A stretch of 64,000 bases of DNA from Eubacteriales bacterium (GCA_030524175.1 JAUNHC010000030.1:1-64000); one strand, 5' to 3'; shown: positions 16,530 through 26,150, numbered from the stretch's first letter. Numbers and translations are program-made. Notes: generated from the letters alone by a model not told the origin.

Positions 16530-17108
16530 TTATAGAAAAGGCAGCCTCTGCTGTTCATACTCCTGTTCTTTTGCAAGCTGCCTGGGCTTTTTGCGAAGGA
16601 AATCTTCCGTACTGTTTCCATCACAAAGCCAAGCCTCCAGCTCAGCTCTGTCCAGAATAAGGGGCATCCTGTCATGTACCTGGCTCATAGACTCATTTGC
16701 CTGGGTGGTGATAATGAGAAAACGATCCTCTCCCTGAAAAGTATCAAACATCCCGGCCATATACAGAACCTTATCCTCTATGCTTTTAAATGTCACCTTA
16801 TTTTTATCCTTGTCCCACTCATAAAAATGTCTGGCCGGAATCACACACCGCCGCATTTTCACACTGTCACGAAACATAGGACGGACAAGGGCAGTCTCTG
16901 CTCTTGCATTGATCACAAGGCCCTTACCTTCATATTTGGGAAATCCCCAGGGCATCAGCTCGGCAGACATCTCCTGTCCCCGGGATGTGAGCACCACTGC
17001 CTTCTCAGAGGGATGCACATCCCCCTGCTGTATTCCTGCCTCCAGCTCTCCCGTCAATTGCCGCACAGCCTCACTTACTTCTTCATCAAAATAATATCTG
17101 CCGCACAT
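16530..17108 (-). CDS. SOS response-associated peptidase (SRAP, YedK/HMCES family)
   Basis: SRAP proteins bind abasic sites in single-stranded DNA and form a covalent DNA-protein link through Cys2, then reverse it. The sequence starts MCGRYYF, which supplies that cysteine once Met is removed. The family residues NARAET, HFYEWDK (Glu) and VHDRMPLIL (His) are all present. At 192 aa it has the usual size. ATG 17108 is preceded by AGGAGG with 7 nt spacing; the upstream ATG at 17168 is in a region without a site and would bury the catalytic cysteine. No LexA box is visible upstream. Confidence 0.92.
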   Translation of the reverse strand: MCGRYYFDEEVSEAVRQLTGELEAGIQQGDVHPSEKAVVLTSRGQEMSAELMPWGFPKYEGKGLVINARAETALVRPMFRDSVKMRRCVIPARHFYEWDKDKNKVTFKSIEDKVLYMAGMFDTFQGEDRFLIITTQANESMSQVHDRMPLILDRAELEAWLCDGNSTEDFLRKKPRQLAKEQEYEQQRLPFL

Positions 17109-17200
17109 ATCCTGCCCTCCTGCTACCGTTACGGACTGTAATTCTTCGTTACACTGTTTCTTCACCAATACACAATTACTCTATCCAGAAACCCTCAGTG

Positions 17201-17923
17201 TCACTTTTCCCCACTGTCATCTTTCACAAAATCAGTGACGTCACACACTGTCAAAATATCGTCCTTCACCTTGAAATGTACATCCTTATTTCCAAAGGCC
17301 AAACCATACACTCGCTCCGGATCCTTTTGGTAGCCCGGCCTTGGATCGTTTGCCAGCACCTCCATAAGAGCCTCCTTAAGTTCCCCGGGGATACAGGAAA
17401 GCCACTTTTGAGGAAATTCTACCTTCAGCCTGTGTTCTTTTATGCTGTCTGTAAATCCTCCTGCTGCCTCAGGATGACTGTCCACATAAGGAAGATAAGG
17501 CTTAATATCATAAATGGGAGTCTCATCCATCAAGTCTGCACCTGACACATGGAGAACCGGACCCAAATCGGGATGAAATTCAATATCCTCCAGCTTTACA
17601 GAAGAAAGCCCAAGGGCATTCGGCCTGAAAGGTGAACGGGTGGCAAACACCCCCTTGCGCACATTTCCTCCAAGACGAGGCGGCCTGACCGTAGGGGACC
17701 AGTCCTCTCTTACTGCCTGAGAGAACTGCCAGATGATCCAAATATGAGTGAATTCTTCCAGACCGCGCACTGCCTCTGAATTACGGTATTCCGGTTCAAA
17801 GACAATTGTGGCTTTCAATGCGTCTATCCTGCCGCTCTGGTGAGGGATACCGAATTTCGTCGGAAAATCGTTGTGGATCCTGGCGATTATTTTAAGCTTC
17901 ATATCCTGCTGATCATGTTTCAA
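17201..17923 (-). CDS. trmO: tRNA (m6t6A37) methyltransferase
   Basis: TrmO uses SAM to methylate N6 of t6A37 in tRNA-Thr. The 240-aa sequence has the single-domain beta-barrel fold markers IARIHNDFPTKFGIPHQ, EFTHIWIIW, FATRSPFRPNALGLSSVKL and DIKPYLPYVD. The start is TTG 17923, placed 8 nt after AGGAGG; no ATG fits better. It sits between the SRAP gene and an SPL-like radical SAM gene, all on the minus strand, with a gap of about 100 nt on either side. Confidence 0.92.
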   Translation of the reverse strand: MKHDQQDMKLKIIARIHNDFPTKFGIPHQSGRIDALKATIVFEPEYRNSEAVRGLEEFTHIWIIWQFSQAVREDWSPTVRPPRLGGNVRKGVFATRSPFRPNALGLSSVKLEDIEFHPDLGPVLHVSGADLMDETPIYDIKPYLPYVDSHPEAAGGFTDSIKEHRLKVEFPQKWLSCIPGELKEALMEVLANDPRPGYQKDPERVYGLAFGNKDVHFKVKDDILTVCDVTDFVKDDSGEK

Positions 17924-18025
17924 ATGTTATACCTCCTTAGAATCTTCCATTTTCCCCTGATTATACATAACTCCCTGTATCTCCCATAATTCCGGCGGGA
18001 TAGCAGACGGCGCAGTGAATCCATT

Positions 18026-18895
18026 TCAGAACAGACACATCTGTTCCCCTTCATCCTTATTCTCAAAGGTATGAAGATATTCAAATATTTCATTGACATT
18101 ATACATAATTCCGTTTTCCCTGCAGGTCTGTTTAAAAATGCCCATCAGTTCTTTGTTTCCCGGGCTGTTGATTTCATAAGCATTTCCGAACTCCTGAATA
18201 TACCGCTGCTTCATGCCCGGAAAATTTTCATCCAGTTTCCGGTAAAAATATTCCCTGTTTCCCTCCCGCAAAGTAAGCCCCATACCGAAACAGATAATTC
18301 CCTTAACCTGAGCCTTTACGCAGTAATCCAGTATTCCTTGGATATTCTCTCTTGTATCATTGATATAAGGAAGAATAGGTGACAGCCAAACCACCGTGGG
18401 AATACCGTTGTCCCGTAAAACTTCAAGAGCCTCCGCCCGTTCCTTTGTAGTGGAAACATAAGGCTCCAATATTGAGCAAAGCCTTTCGTCAAATGTGGTC
18501 AAGGTCATCTGCACAACACATTTGGTATGCTGGTTAATCCTCTTTAGAATATCCAGATCACGAAGTATTCCCGCCGATTTCGTCTGTATTGCCGCCCCGA
18601 ATCCGTAACGTTCAATAAGCTCCAGGGCCTTTCTTGTATGGCAAAGGGACAGTTCAAGAGGGATATAAGGATCACACATGGCTCCCGTACCCACCATTCC
18701 TTTCTTTCTCTTGTGCTTCAAGGTACTCTCCAAAAGAGAAAGTGCATTACTTTTTACTTCTATGTCCTCAAAATCATGCCCCATCTGGTAACAGGTACTT
18801 CTGGAGTCGCAGTAGATACAGCCGTGGCTGCACCCCCGGTAAAGATTCATACCGTTTCCCGCAGATAAAATCCCTTTAACCTCCACCTCATGCAT
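18026..18895 (-). CDS. SPL-family radical SAM protein
   Basis: This 289-aa protein has the radical SAM cysteines in GCSHGCIYCD near residues 21-30. The downstream motif TGAMCDPYIPLE belongs to the spore photoproduct lyase-like subgroup (Rv2578c-like). It lacks the extra conserved cysteine context of true SplB as far as I can tell, so DNA photoproduct repair is not assured. The ATG has AGAGAGGG upstream, and that site overlaps the end of the broken ecsC at 18899. It probably forms the end of the riboswitch-led transcript from 20640. Confidence 0.8.
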   Translation of the reverse strand: MHEVEVKGILSAGNGMNLYRGCSHGCIYCDSRSTCYQMGHDFEDIEVKSNALSLLESTLKHKRKKGMVGTGAMCDPYIPLELSLCHTRKALELIERYGFGAAIQTKSAGILRDLDILKRINQHTKCVVQMTLTTFDERLCSILEPYVSTTKERAEALEVLRDNGIPTVVWLSPILPYINDTRENIQGILDYCVKAQVKGIICFGMGLTLREGNREYFYRKLDENFPGMKQRYIQEFGNAYEINSPGNKELMGIFKQTCRENGIMYNVNEIFEYLHTFENKDEGEQMCLF

Positions 18896-18898
18896 ATT

Positions 18899-19482
18899 CT
18901 ATTCCCTCTCTTTAAGAATGGCTTTATCTCTGCTGCACCGCAGGAGAAAACGCTTGTGATACTTTATTTTCGCATAAGCAAGAATTTCTTGCAAGTAGAT
19001 TGCATCATAAATTCCTCCTGCCATTCCCACTACAGGAAGTCCCTGCAAAAATTTCATATACAGCAGCTCCCCGGAAAGAGCACCGGCAGTCCGATGCCCA
19101 GCGCTCCCAGACCCACACCCTCCACCCCGGAAAGGATCAGATTCTTGTTTCCGGATGATGCTGCTTTTTTCTGGAACACCTTCAGGGATTTCCTGGTATT
19201 TCTCACCTTTGCGGCATAGGAATTCACCTGATATGTCTTTTCCATCTCATCCTTTTTGTACGTTTTCTCAATGACTCCCGTACCCTTTTCAAAAACGAGC
19301 CTGAATGCACCGGAAAAAGCACTTTCCAGCTTATCCGACAATCCCGGCGGCACTTTTTCCTCCAAAAACCGGTTAAGGGCGGAGGATTTCTTCTCCGCCC
19401 TCTTCTCAAGGTATTTCTGCTCTCTTTTTTCAAGCTCCTGCCACTCCTTTTCCCAAGGAGTCTTTTTATGGCTTTTTCTCAT
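18899..19482 (-). pseudogene. ecsC-like gene with an internal deletion
   Basis: The N-terminal part (19482 down to about 19080) reads as an EcsC-family protein up to GVGLGALGIGLP. EcsC proteins would then continue with a segment of about 70-80 residues. Instead the frame ends within ten codons, at 19054. In another frame the expected C terminus continues at once: LLYMKFLQGLPVVGMAGG, then IYDAIYLQEILAYAKIKY, to a stop at 18899. So a central segment not divisible by three has been lost. The N-terminal 142-aa product could still be made. It starts 1 nt before the end of yccF. EcsC function is poorly known, and the family domain sizes are from memory. Confidence 0.75.
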
Positions 19483-19842
19483 TTAATATACCTCAGAACC
19501 AAAAGGCATAAGTGCCAGCTTTGCAAGTTTAAAATGCTGCATTCCAAAAGGTATTCCAATCACTGTCACACAGAGGATACATCCAAATATCACGTGCTCC
19601 AGTGCCAGAGGAACACCGGAAACAATGAGCCAGATAACATTCAATATAAGAGAACCGGCCCCTCCTCCATAACGTACATCTTTTCCAAAAGGAAAGAAGC
19701 TCAAGGAAGCAAACTTAAAGCACTGCATCCCAACCGGAATTCCCACAATAGTAATACACCACAGACATCCGGCCAGACACCAGCTGATACCGCTTAAAAA
19801 TCCTCCGAAAATAAACCATAACAAATTACCTAAACATCCCAT
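19483..19842 (-). CDS. YccF-domain inner membrane protein
   Basis: A 119-aa protein built from two YccF (DUF307) repeats. Each has a hydrophobic stretch and the motif GIPxGMQxFK...FPFG or MPFG (residues near 34-54 and 94-115). At least four membrane segments are expected. ATG 19842 follows AGGAGG with 8 nt; the TTG at 19848 is too close to that site. It lies between the unknown 143-aa gene and the broken ecsC in one transcript. Function is unknown; control by a Mn2+ riboswitch suggests a link to metal stress. Confidence 0.85.
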   Translation of the reverse strand: MGCLGNLLWFIFGGFLSGISWCLAGCLWCITIVGIPVGMQCFKFASLSFFPFGKDVRYGGGAGSLILNVIWLIVSGVPLALEHVIFGCILCVTVIGIPFGMQHFKLAKLALMPFGSEVY

Positions 19843-19912
19843 ATTCAAATCCTCCTAAATATATAAGTGTAAGATTCAAGCATCCGAGGGCCAGTTGGTA
19901 TATATCCTCTTA

Positions 19913-20344
19913 TCAAACATAACCCCTCATCTGCTTCAATTCGCCCAAGAGAGCACTCACACGATCCACTGCATCGTCTACCTGTTCTCTGGCTTCTGAA
20001 ATTTTAGACTGTACCAGATAGTCAGCCACAATACCGTCAAAGAAAAAATCGGCAAATGTAAGGAAGCTGCCTACGTCCATGCGGAAGTCCAAGGGCACCT
20101 GGATGTCTCTCAGCTCCCGCTGGAATATAAGCAGATCTTCCTTTGCACTCTCCATATACCTGGAAGCATCATTCATTTTAGAGTGCTTCATCATATCACT
20201 GAAAAATCCCCCTCCCAGCATGTCGAAGATTCCCCAGTTCCTTGCACTGTGCAGCTTCTCCTGGGCTGCCCTGAGGCTGTAAAGCGCCCGCTCTCCGGCA
20301 TCAATTGCCTCCTGTACTTCTTTTCTCATCAATTCATTACTCAT
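19913..20344 (-). CDS. Conserved 143-aa protein under the Mn2+ riboswitch
   Basis: I do not recognise a named family, though I believe close relatives occur next to yccF in other Lachnospiraceae. It is soluble, rich in helix-forming residues, and has long amphipathic stretches (residues 1-40 and 105-143) around a central NWGIFDMLGGGFFSDM segment and FLTFADFFFDGIV. No signal peptide or membrane helix is seen. ATG 20344 was chosen because AGGAGG stands 9 nt upstream; the open frame extends to 20497 only through the leader. It is the first gene after the riboswitch, so it should respond to manganese. A dimeric coiled-coil-like structure is my guess. Confidence 0.75.
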   Translation of the reverse strand: MSNELMRKEVQEAIDAGERALYSLRAAQEKLHSARNWGIFDMLGGGFFSDMMKHSKMNDASRYMESAKEDLLIFQRELRDIQVPLDFRMDVGSFLTFADFFFDGIVADYLVQSKISEAREQVDDAVDRVSALLGELKQMRGYV

Positions 20345-20471
20345 TATAAAAATCCTCCTTTTCCAGCCGCTCTTATGTTCAGCAGATGTCAAAGATACTC
20401 CTTCCTCTATACTCAATAACGAGTCAGCCCGATTCCAGGATTCAAAGTTCCGTCTTGTCATGAAATAAAAA

Positions 20472-20509
20472 AAGACTCTTATCATGACATCTGCCACAAT
20501 AAAAGTCTT
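20472..20509 (-). terminator. Riboswitch expression-platform terminator
   Basis: AAGACTTTTAT (minus, 20499-20509) pairs with ATAAGAGTCTT (20472-20482) through 11 pairs with one G-U, and TTTTTTT follows. Its left arm overlaps the 3' end of the aptamer (GCAAGACTTTTA), so ligand binding and termination are mutually exclusive. Manganese binding should therefore turn transcription on. Confidence 0.75.
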
Positions 20510-20594
20510 GCTATCTCATTTGATACGGATGCTTCTCCAGCATCGGTTGACGATTTCAAACCCACCCGGCTACAGGTGTTCAGCTACTCCCTTT
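20500..20594 (-). promoter_or_regulatory. yybP-ykoY-type Mn2+ riboswitch aptamer
   Basis: The minus strand carries AAGGGAGTAGC at the 5' end, then a helix around GCCGGGTGGG. ATCGTCAACC follows, with the hairpin GATGCTGGAGAAGCATC, and AGCAAGACTTTTA closes the aptamer. These blocks match the conserved L1 and L3 elements of the B. subtilis ykoY leader (GGGGAGUAGC, GUCGUCAA, AGCAAGACCUUU) as I remember it. Known members sense Mn2+ and usually sit before TerC, MntP or P-type ATPase exporters. Here the downstream genes are a 143-aa unknown, yccF and a broken ecsC. Confidence 0.85.
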
Positions 20595-20610
20595 ACATTG
20601 TACGTAAATA

Positions 20611-20639
20611 ATTTTAGCATTTTTTGTTCTGTTTGTCAA
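20611..20639 (-). promoter_or_regulatory. Promoter of the riboswitch operon
   Basis: On the minus strand there is a -35 TTGACA (20634-20639), an exact 17-nt spacer and a -10 TAAAAT (20611-20616). Transcription would start near 20604, just before the aptamer. Confidence 0.8.
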
Positions 20640-20736
20640 GTAGCTGGGGCGCAAATTGTGAAACCGCGGGGCGGTGTGTGACAATTCAGACCTGTCTGAG
20701 TTGTTATGCCGGTGTCACTGGTTTAGACATAAACAG

Positions 20737-20766
20737 CAGAGAGGGGCCACCTCCGGCTCCTCTCTG
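20737..20766 (-). terminator. Hairpin after the dCache chemoreceptor gene
   Basis: An 8-bp stem CAGAGAGG/CCTCTCTG lies 16-45 nt past the stop codon and has a partly paired loop. No clear T-run follows on the minus strand, so termination strength is uncertain. Confidence 0.45.
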
Positions 20767-20781
20767 TAATCCCTTTAAAGT

Positions 20782-22830
20782 TTAATTTTTGAGTTTAAAC
20801 CGGTCTGTCAATTCTTTCAGCAGCAATGCCTGGGCGGAAAATTCTTCGCTGGCGGCAGCACTTTCCTGGGCTGTTGCTGAGTTCATTTGAACAATTCCTG
20901 AAATTCTGTTAATTCCCTGGCTCACTTGTTCAGCAGAGCGTGCCTGTTCGGCGGATGATTTCGATATTTCGTCTACAGCCCCTACAATATCTGTAACGCC
21001 ATCTGCCACGCTCTGTATGAATTTTGTAGTTTCCTGGACGATTTTTGTTCCGTTGTCTACAGAATTCAGAGAATTCTGCAGCAGAGCCGTGGTGTTTCTG
21101 GCGGCTTCTGCACTTTTAGAGGCCAGTGCTCTCACTTCCCCTGCAACCACTGCAAAACCACTGCCCGCCTCTCCAGCCCTCGCAGCCTCCACAGATGCAT
21201 TAAGCGCCAATATATTAGTCTGGAATGCAATGTCTTCAATTGTTTTCACTATCTTCCCTATCTGACGGGAGCTTTCCCGGATCGCCTGCATTGCCTCCCC
21301 CATGTTCTTCATCCGCTGTTTGCTTTCTTCCGCTTCATTACCAACTACGGCTACTTTTTCGTTTACCTCAGATGCTTTCTGGGCATTAGAAGAAATCTGT
21401 CCTGACATCTCTTCCATATTAGCGGCAAGTTCTTCCACTGTGACAGCCTGTTCTGATGCCCCTTGTGCCAGAGTCTGAGCCCCCGCTGAAACCTGTTCAG
21501 AACCGCTGGATACCTGCTCTGCAGCAAGACTGATCTGCCCCAGAGTGTAGTTAAGGGATTCTCTGATCTTTTCCAACGCCTCACGGATAAACAGGAAGTC
21601 ACCATTATACTCCCCTTCAATGTTCACGTTGAGATTTCCTTCAGATAACTCTCCCAACACCATAGAAACATCATCGATCATATTTCTCAGTGATTCCACA
21701 GCCCAGCTAACACTGTGAGCCAAGCTTCCTATCTCATCATTTCCTCTTACTTTAATGTCAACCTGCAGATTTCCCTTGGAAAACTCCTCCACATCACTGC
21801 TGATTTCTTTTAAAGGTTTCATGATTCTATGAATAATCATAAAAATAGACGTAATTAATATAGCTAAAATAAGAATGGAAAGTATTATCAGAACCAAAAT
21901 CAGCTGATTACGGGTTGAATTCACCTCTGATAATGGCAGGGTCGCAATGGCCAGCCATCCTGTAATATCACTGTCTCTAAATATAGACGTATATGAGATT
22001 CCTGAATAGGTAAAATTCAGTACACCATTGTAACCACATTTAACGCTGTCTTTATATTCCTGCGAAATTTCTAATTCATCTACATTTTTTCTTTCTGCCG
22101 TAGGATCAGTGGTATACAGGTAGTCTCCTTCTTCACAAAGAAGTTCCATATACCCCTCTTCCCCTACCTTAATTCCTGCCATAAGATTCGTAACACTGCT
22201 GAGATAAACGTCGAATCCCACATAACCTGCTGTTTCCATACTATTTGTGTTAAATACAGAAGTTACAACAGAAACGATCTCCTCCCCGCTTGCCGGATCC
22301 GTATATGGTTCTGAAACCAGTCCACCATTCGCAAAACCTATCTTCTGATGCCATGATGTATCCTCAAGACCGGCTTTCACCACCTCACCGTTGGACAGTA
22401 AATAGCAGTCTGTCTTATCATCGGCCAGCCAAACCTGGAAAACCTCCTCTGACTTCATTCTCTCCAGCGCATCTCCAAGCTCTTTTAACAGTTGTGTTTT
22501 ATTTTCATACTCTGCAATATCCTCAGGCTTTGAAACAGAAGCAAAATATTCCTGAAAACTGTCATTCTCCTCAAACATTTTTACTGCTGACATTTTTCCG
22601 CTGAAAAAGTCATCCACAATGGAAATGGCATAATCTGTCTGAACATCCAGAAGCTTGTCATTCAATCCTGAAATAGCTTTTGCTGCTGTCACACAGGAAA
22701 CAATAATAAAAATTATCAGAGACGGAATCAATATTGCAAGTACATTCAGACTGATATGGTAGGAAACAGAAGTTCTCCGCCCGCCCTCCGTCTTTGGTTG
22801 ATCTCTCTTCATCTTATCCAACGTTATCAT
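20782..22830 (-). CDS. Methyl-accepting chemotaxis protein, dCache type
   Basis: This 682-aa receptor has a transmembrane segment near residues 25-50 and an extracellular region of about 250 residues with dCache features ([32 protein letters not shown]). A second membrane helix (about 310-335), a HAMP domain and an MCP signalling tail follow. The hairpin tip is [20 protein letters not shown]. It starts 19 nt after the methylthioadenosine deaminase stop, so it is probably co-transcribed with the salvage genes. The ligand is unknown. Its signalling partner is likely the CheA/CheW operon at 31796-39920. Confidence 0.9.
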   Translation of the reverse strand: MITLDKMKRDQPKTEGGRRTSVSYHISLNVLAILIPSLIIFIIVSCVTAAKAISGLNDKLLDVQTDYAISIVDDFFSGKMSAVKMFEENDSFQEYFASVSKPEDIAEYENKTQLLKELGDALERMKSEEVFQVWLADDKTDCYLLSNGEVVKAGLEDTSWHQKIGFANGGLVSEPYTDPASGEEIVSVVTSVFNTNSMETAGYVGFDVYLSSVTNLMAGIKVGEEGYMELLCEEGDYLYTTDPTAERKNVDELEISQEYKDSVKCGYNGVLNFTYSGISYTSIFRDSDITGWLAIATLPLSEVNSTRNQLILVLIILSILILAILITSIFMIIHRIMKPLKEISSDVEEFSKGNLQVDIKVRGNDEIGSLAHSVSWAVESLRNMIDDVSMVLGELSEGNLNVNIEGEYNGDFLFIREALEKIRESLNYTLGQISLAAEQVSSGSEQVSAGAQTLAQGASEQAVTVEELAANMEEMSGQISSNAQKASEVNEKVAVVGNEAEESKQRMKNMGEAMQAIRESSRQIGKIVKTIEDIAFQTNILALNASVEAARAGEAGSGFAVVAGEVRALASKSAEAARNTTALLQNSLNSVDNGTKIVQETTKFIQSVADGVTDIVGAVDEISKSSAEQARSAEQVSQGINRISGIVQMNSATAQESAAASEEFSAQALLLKELTDRFKLKN

Positions 22831-22849
22831 GCATGTTCATCCCCCAATA

Positions 22850-24124
22850 CTACCGGTATTTTCCGATAATTTCATTTGCTTTCGCATAAATCTCCGCAGG
22901 TTCTGTGCCAATATAAAACTCACCATTTTCATACAGAATCTTTCCGTCTACCATAGTAAGCTTTACATTTTCCTTACTACCACTATAGATAAGATTCTTT
23001 ACCAGATTATTCTCCGGCTGCATATTTGGCCGCTGGAGATCGATCATCACAAGGTCGGCAAGCATTCCTTCCCCCAGGTACGTACATTGGTCAAGGCCCA
23101 TTGCACGTGCGCCTTCCGTCACAGCCATCTTAAGGACTTCATCCGCCGCCACAGCAGAAGCGTCTTTTTCTCTCAATTTCGCCAGACCTGTGACTAAAAA
23201 CATCTCCCTGAACATATCCAGACAGTTATTGCTGGCCGGGCCGTCTGTACCGATCGCCACCGGAATTCCCATTTCAAGCATTTTTGCAATAGGAGCAATG
23301 CCGCTGGCCAGTTTCGCATTGGAGCCTGGGTTTGTAACTGCAAAAAGTCCTCTCTCTTTGAAAATATGTAAATCCTCTTCTGACATATGGATACAATGAT
23401 ATCCTCCCCCTCCGTACTGAAAAAGCCCAAGCTTGTCCAGATACACCGTAGGCGTAGTCCCATTTCGTTTCAGGCACTGCTCCACTTCAGACTCACTCTC
23501 GGAATTATGAGTATAAACAGGCGCCATAAACTTCTCCGCCAGCTTGGCCACTGCTTCCAGGCGTCCGCGGCTGGTCGTATACTCACCGTGGAACCCAAGG
23601 CAGTAACTGATCAGGGGATGATAATGATTGAATTTCACATAATTATCTTCCATCTCCTCAGGTGAAGAAGAAAAATCATTCATGGGCGATACCATTACTG
23701 TGCGGAATCCACAGTCCACAGATGCCCTGGCAATCTCTGAGGGATGAAAGTACATATCGAAATTTGACGTGATCCCACTTGACAGATATTCCAGTATGGC
23801 AAGCTTTGACAAATGATAAATATCTTCCGGCACAAGCTTGGCTTCCATGGGAAATACCTGCTTATTCAGCCATTCCAACAGGGGCAGGTCATCTGCAAAA
23901 GAACGCAGGAACGTCATGGCAGAATGAGTATGGGCATTTTTAAAGCCGGGAATCAGCAGATTCCCTCCTGCATTGATTTCTCTGTCCCACTGTTCCCACT
24001 GAAGATCATCTTCCGGCTTCCGGGGCCCCACGTAGGAAATCCGGTTCCCTTTTACATGAAGTTCTCCTTTTAGGATCTGAAAATCTTTAGTCAATATTTT
24101 AGCATCATAAAAACGAATATTCAT
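22850..24124 (-). CDS. mtaD: 5-Methylthioadenosine/S-adenosylhomocysteine deaminase
   Basis: A 424-aa amidohydrolase that hydrolytically deaminates methylthioadenosine, and possibly S-adenosylhomocysteine, to the inosine form. Metal ligands are H65 and H67 in NAHTHSAM, the histidine in GFHGEY, CIHMSEED and GTDGPASNN. ATG 24124 has AGGAGG 5 nt upstream; the extension to 24277 reads through the previous stop-to-start gap and has no support. It follows mtnA by 89 nt and precedes the chemoreceptor by 19 nt. With the nucleoside phosphorylase and MtnA upstream, it makes a route that does not need MTA phosphorylase. Confidence 0.9.
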   Translation of the reverse strand: MNIRFYDAKILTKDFQILKGELHVKGNRISYVGPRKPEDDLQWEQWDREINAGGNLLIPGFKNAHTHSAMTFLRSFADDLPLLEWLNKQVFPMEAKLVPEDIYHLSKLAILEYLSSGITSNFDMYFHPSEIARASVDCGFRTVMVSPMNDFSSSPEEMEDNYVKFNHYHPLISYCLGFHGEYTTSRGRLEAVAKLAEKFMAPVYTHNSESESEVEQCLKRNGTTPTVYLDKLGLFQYGGGGYHCIHMSEEDLHIFKERGLFAVTNPGSNAKLASGIAPIAKMLEMGIPVAIGTDGPASNNCLDMFREMFLVTGLAKLREKDASAVAADEVLKMAVTEGARAMGLDQCTYLGEGMLADLVMIDLQRPNMQPENNLVKNLIYSGSKENVKLTMVDGKILYENGEFYIGTEPAEIYAKANEIIGKYR

Positions 24125-24213
24125 ATACTCCTCCTTTTTGCCCCAGTCACCCCGGCACTTTTTCTCCCCGGCAAAGCAGCCTTCAGCAGCCTGCCCGGCT
24201 GATCCCTGCTGCC

Positions 24214-25299
24214 TCACAACTGGTGAGGATCTGGGATAAACAGTGCTTTCAGGCTGTCCTCGTAGGGCGGCCGGCAAATTCCTTTCTCCGTGATGATTCC
24301 TGAAATAAGACTGTGGTCAGTGACATCAAAAGCAGGATTGTAACATTTTACTTCCTCCAAAGCCATGGGCTTTTGATAAAACATTTTCTTTATCTCGTCA
24401 GGATCCCTCTCCTCAATTTCTATATCCTCGCCGGATGCACATTCCATATCAATGGTAGATGTGGGGCCCAAAACATAGAAAGGTATCCCGTAATATTTTG
24501 CCAGAACAGCAACTACGCTGGTACCTATTTTGTTGGCAGTATCCCCATTGGCTGCCACCCGGTCGCATCCTACAAAGCAGGCGGAAACCCAGCCGTTCTT
24601 CATAACCGTGCCGGCCATATTGTCGCAGATCAAGGTAACGTCAATTCCCGCCTTCACAAGCTCATAAGCAGTGAGCCTTGCCCCTTGAAGAAGAGGTCTT
24701 GTCTCATCAGCAAAAACATGGAATTCCATTCCCCTCTCCTTGCCCAGGATCAAAGGGCCAAGAGCAGTGCCATACCGGGAAGTTGCAAGGGGCCCTGCAT
24801 TACAATGAGTAAGAATACCGTCTCCGTCTTTAATAAGACTGAGACCGAATTCGGAAATTGCCCTGCACATCCTGATATCTTCCTGGTGGATGGCCCTGCA
24901 CTCTCTTTCCAGCAACGGCAGAATATCCTTCACCGGTTTATGGGAATTGCCCTCAACCACTGCTGTCATACGCTTGATGGCCCAGCTAAGATTTACGGCA
25001 GTAGGACGTGACCCATTGAGATAATCTCCGTATTCCACAAATCTGCTTTTAAAAGTCTCATAATCTTCCTCGTGAATGGTCTGTGCCAGACAGTACATTC
25101 CGTATCCCGCACAGATACCAATAGCCGGGGCACCTCTGACCCTAAGACGGAAAATAGCTTCATAAATATCCTCAGCACTTTTTAATGTTCTGTATTCTGT
25201 CTCCGAAGGCAGTTTAGACTGGTCAAGAATCACAACATACTTACCGTCATCGGACAGCCTTACATGATCCATATTTGTCGATTCACCTGCAAGTCCCAT
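24214..25299 (-). CDS. mtnA: S-methyl-5-thioribose-1-phosphate isomerase
   Basis: It converts methylthioribose-1-phosphate to methylthioribulose-1-phosphate. The 361-aa protein has RGAPAIG near residue 55, the catalytic cysteine C166 in [10 protein letters not shown] and D246 in [18 protein letters not shown], all hallmarks that separate MtnA from eIF2B-type relatives. ATG 25299 follows GGAGG by 6 nt; the TTG at 25302 would be an extra codon. It lies 11 nt after the phosphorylase gene and is part of one transcript. The later steps of the salvage pathway (mtnB or the class II aldolase of the DHAP shunt) are not in this window. Confidence 0.95.
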   Translation of the reverse strand: MGLAGESTNMDHVRLSDDGKYVVILDQSKLPSETEYRTLKSAEDIYEAIFRLRVRGAPAIGICAGYGMYCLAQTIHEEDYETFKSRFVEYGDYLNGSRPTAVNLSWAIKRMTAVVEGNSHKPVKDILPLLERECRAIHQEDIRMCRAISEFGLSLIKDGDGILTHCNAGPLATSRYGTALGPLILGKERGMEFHVFADETRPLLQGARLTAYELVKAGIDVTLICDNMAGTVMKNGWVSACFVGCDRVAANGDTANKIGTSVVAVLAKYYGIPFYVLGPTSTIDMECASGEDIEIEERDPDEIKKMFYQKPMALEEVKCYNPAFDVTDHSLISGIITEKGICRPPYEDSLKALFIPDPHQL

Positions 25300-25310
25300 C
25301 AAATTCCTCC

Positions 25311-26150
25311 CTAAATTCCCATTTCTCTGCCCATACAGGCTATAGAGTCTGTAATAAGACTTTTAAAAAGAGGTGCAATTCTGTCGGCAGTCTCCTGAAC
25401 CTCCTTATGAGTGAGAGGCTTATCTGTCATGCCGCAGGCCAGGTTGGAGATACAGGAAATACCGCATATTTTCATCCCCATATGATTCCCGGCCAAAGCT
25501 TCGCAAGCTGTACTCATACCCACAGCGTCAGCTCCCAATCCCCTGCACATCCTAACCTCCGCCGGAGTCTCAAAGGCCGGCCCTGTAAGCTGGATATAAA
25601 CACCTTCCTTAAGAGGGATATCTAAATCTGCTGCTGTACGGCGGATGATCCCTTGGAGATCCCAATGATAAATCCGGCTCATATCGGGAAACCGCTCCCC
25701 CAGCTCCTCAATATTCTCTCCGATCAAGGGCGACGGCACAAAGGAAGAAATCTGGTCCGTGATCATCATGAAATCTCCGGGGCAAAACTCATGATTCACC
25801 CCTCCTGCCGCATTGGTTAGAAACAGTATCTCCGCCCCCATCATCTTCATCAGGCGGATAGGGAGCACTACATCTGAAATGGGATACCCCTCATAATAAT
25901 GGATCCGCCCCTGCATGATCACCACAGGAACCTTTCCTATGTAGCCGAACACAAATCTTCCCTTGTGCCCCGGCACAGTAGACACAGGAAAACCTTGGAT
26001 TTCCCCATAATCTAAAGTCCGGACCACATCAATCTCATCCGCTAAGCCTCCCAGGCCCGATCCCAGGACCAGGGCCAAACGCGGTACAAAATCCACCTGT
26101 TCCCTCACACTCTCGTAACAGCTCAATAATTTCTCATATACCGGATGCAT
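25311..26150 (-). CDS. Purine nucleoside phosphorylase (trimeric type)
   Basis: A 279-aa member of the trimeric family that splits 6-oxopurine nucleosides with phosphate. Motifs are [11 protein letters not shown] near the N terminus, [41 protein letters not shown] and [12 protein letters not shown]. The asparagine in the last motif is the usual specificity residue for inosine and guanosine. ATG 26150 has AGGAGG 7 nt upstream. Between an MTA deaminase and MtnA, its likely role includes phosphorolysis of methylthioinosine. It follows the ABC-F gene by about 100 nt. Confidence 0.92.
   Translation of the reverse strand: MHPVYEKLLSCYESVREQVDFVPRLALVLGSGLGGLADEIDVVRTLDYGEIQGFPVSTVPGHKGRFVFGYIGKVPVVIMQGRIHYYEGYPISDVVLPIRLMKMMGAEILFLTNAAGGVNHEFCPGDFMMITDQISSFVPSPLIGENIEELGERFPDMSRIYHWDLQGIIRRTAADLDIPLKEGVYIQLTGPAFETPAEVRMCRGLGADAVGMSTACEALAGNHMGMKICGISCISNLACGMTDKPLTHKEVQETADRIAPLFKSLITDSIACMGREMGI

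Noticed and set aside
16113-16530. Glycine riboswitch upstream of the AGCS symporter
   Set aside because: No GGAGAG-type P1/P3 blocks or tandem aptamers were visible on the minus strand.
17109-17200. LexA box upstream of the SRAP gene
   Set aside because: No GAAC-N4-GTTC-like site is present between trmO and the SRAP start.
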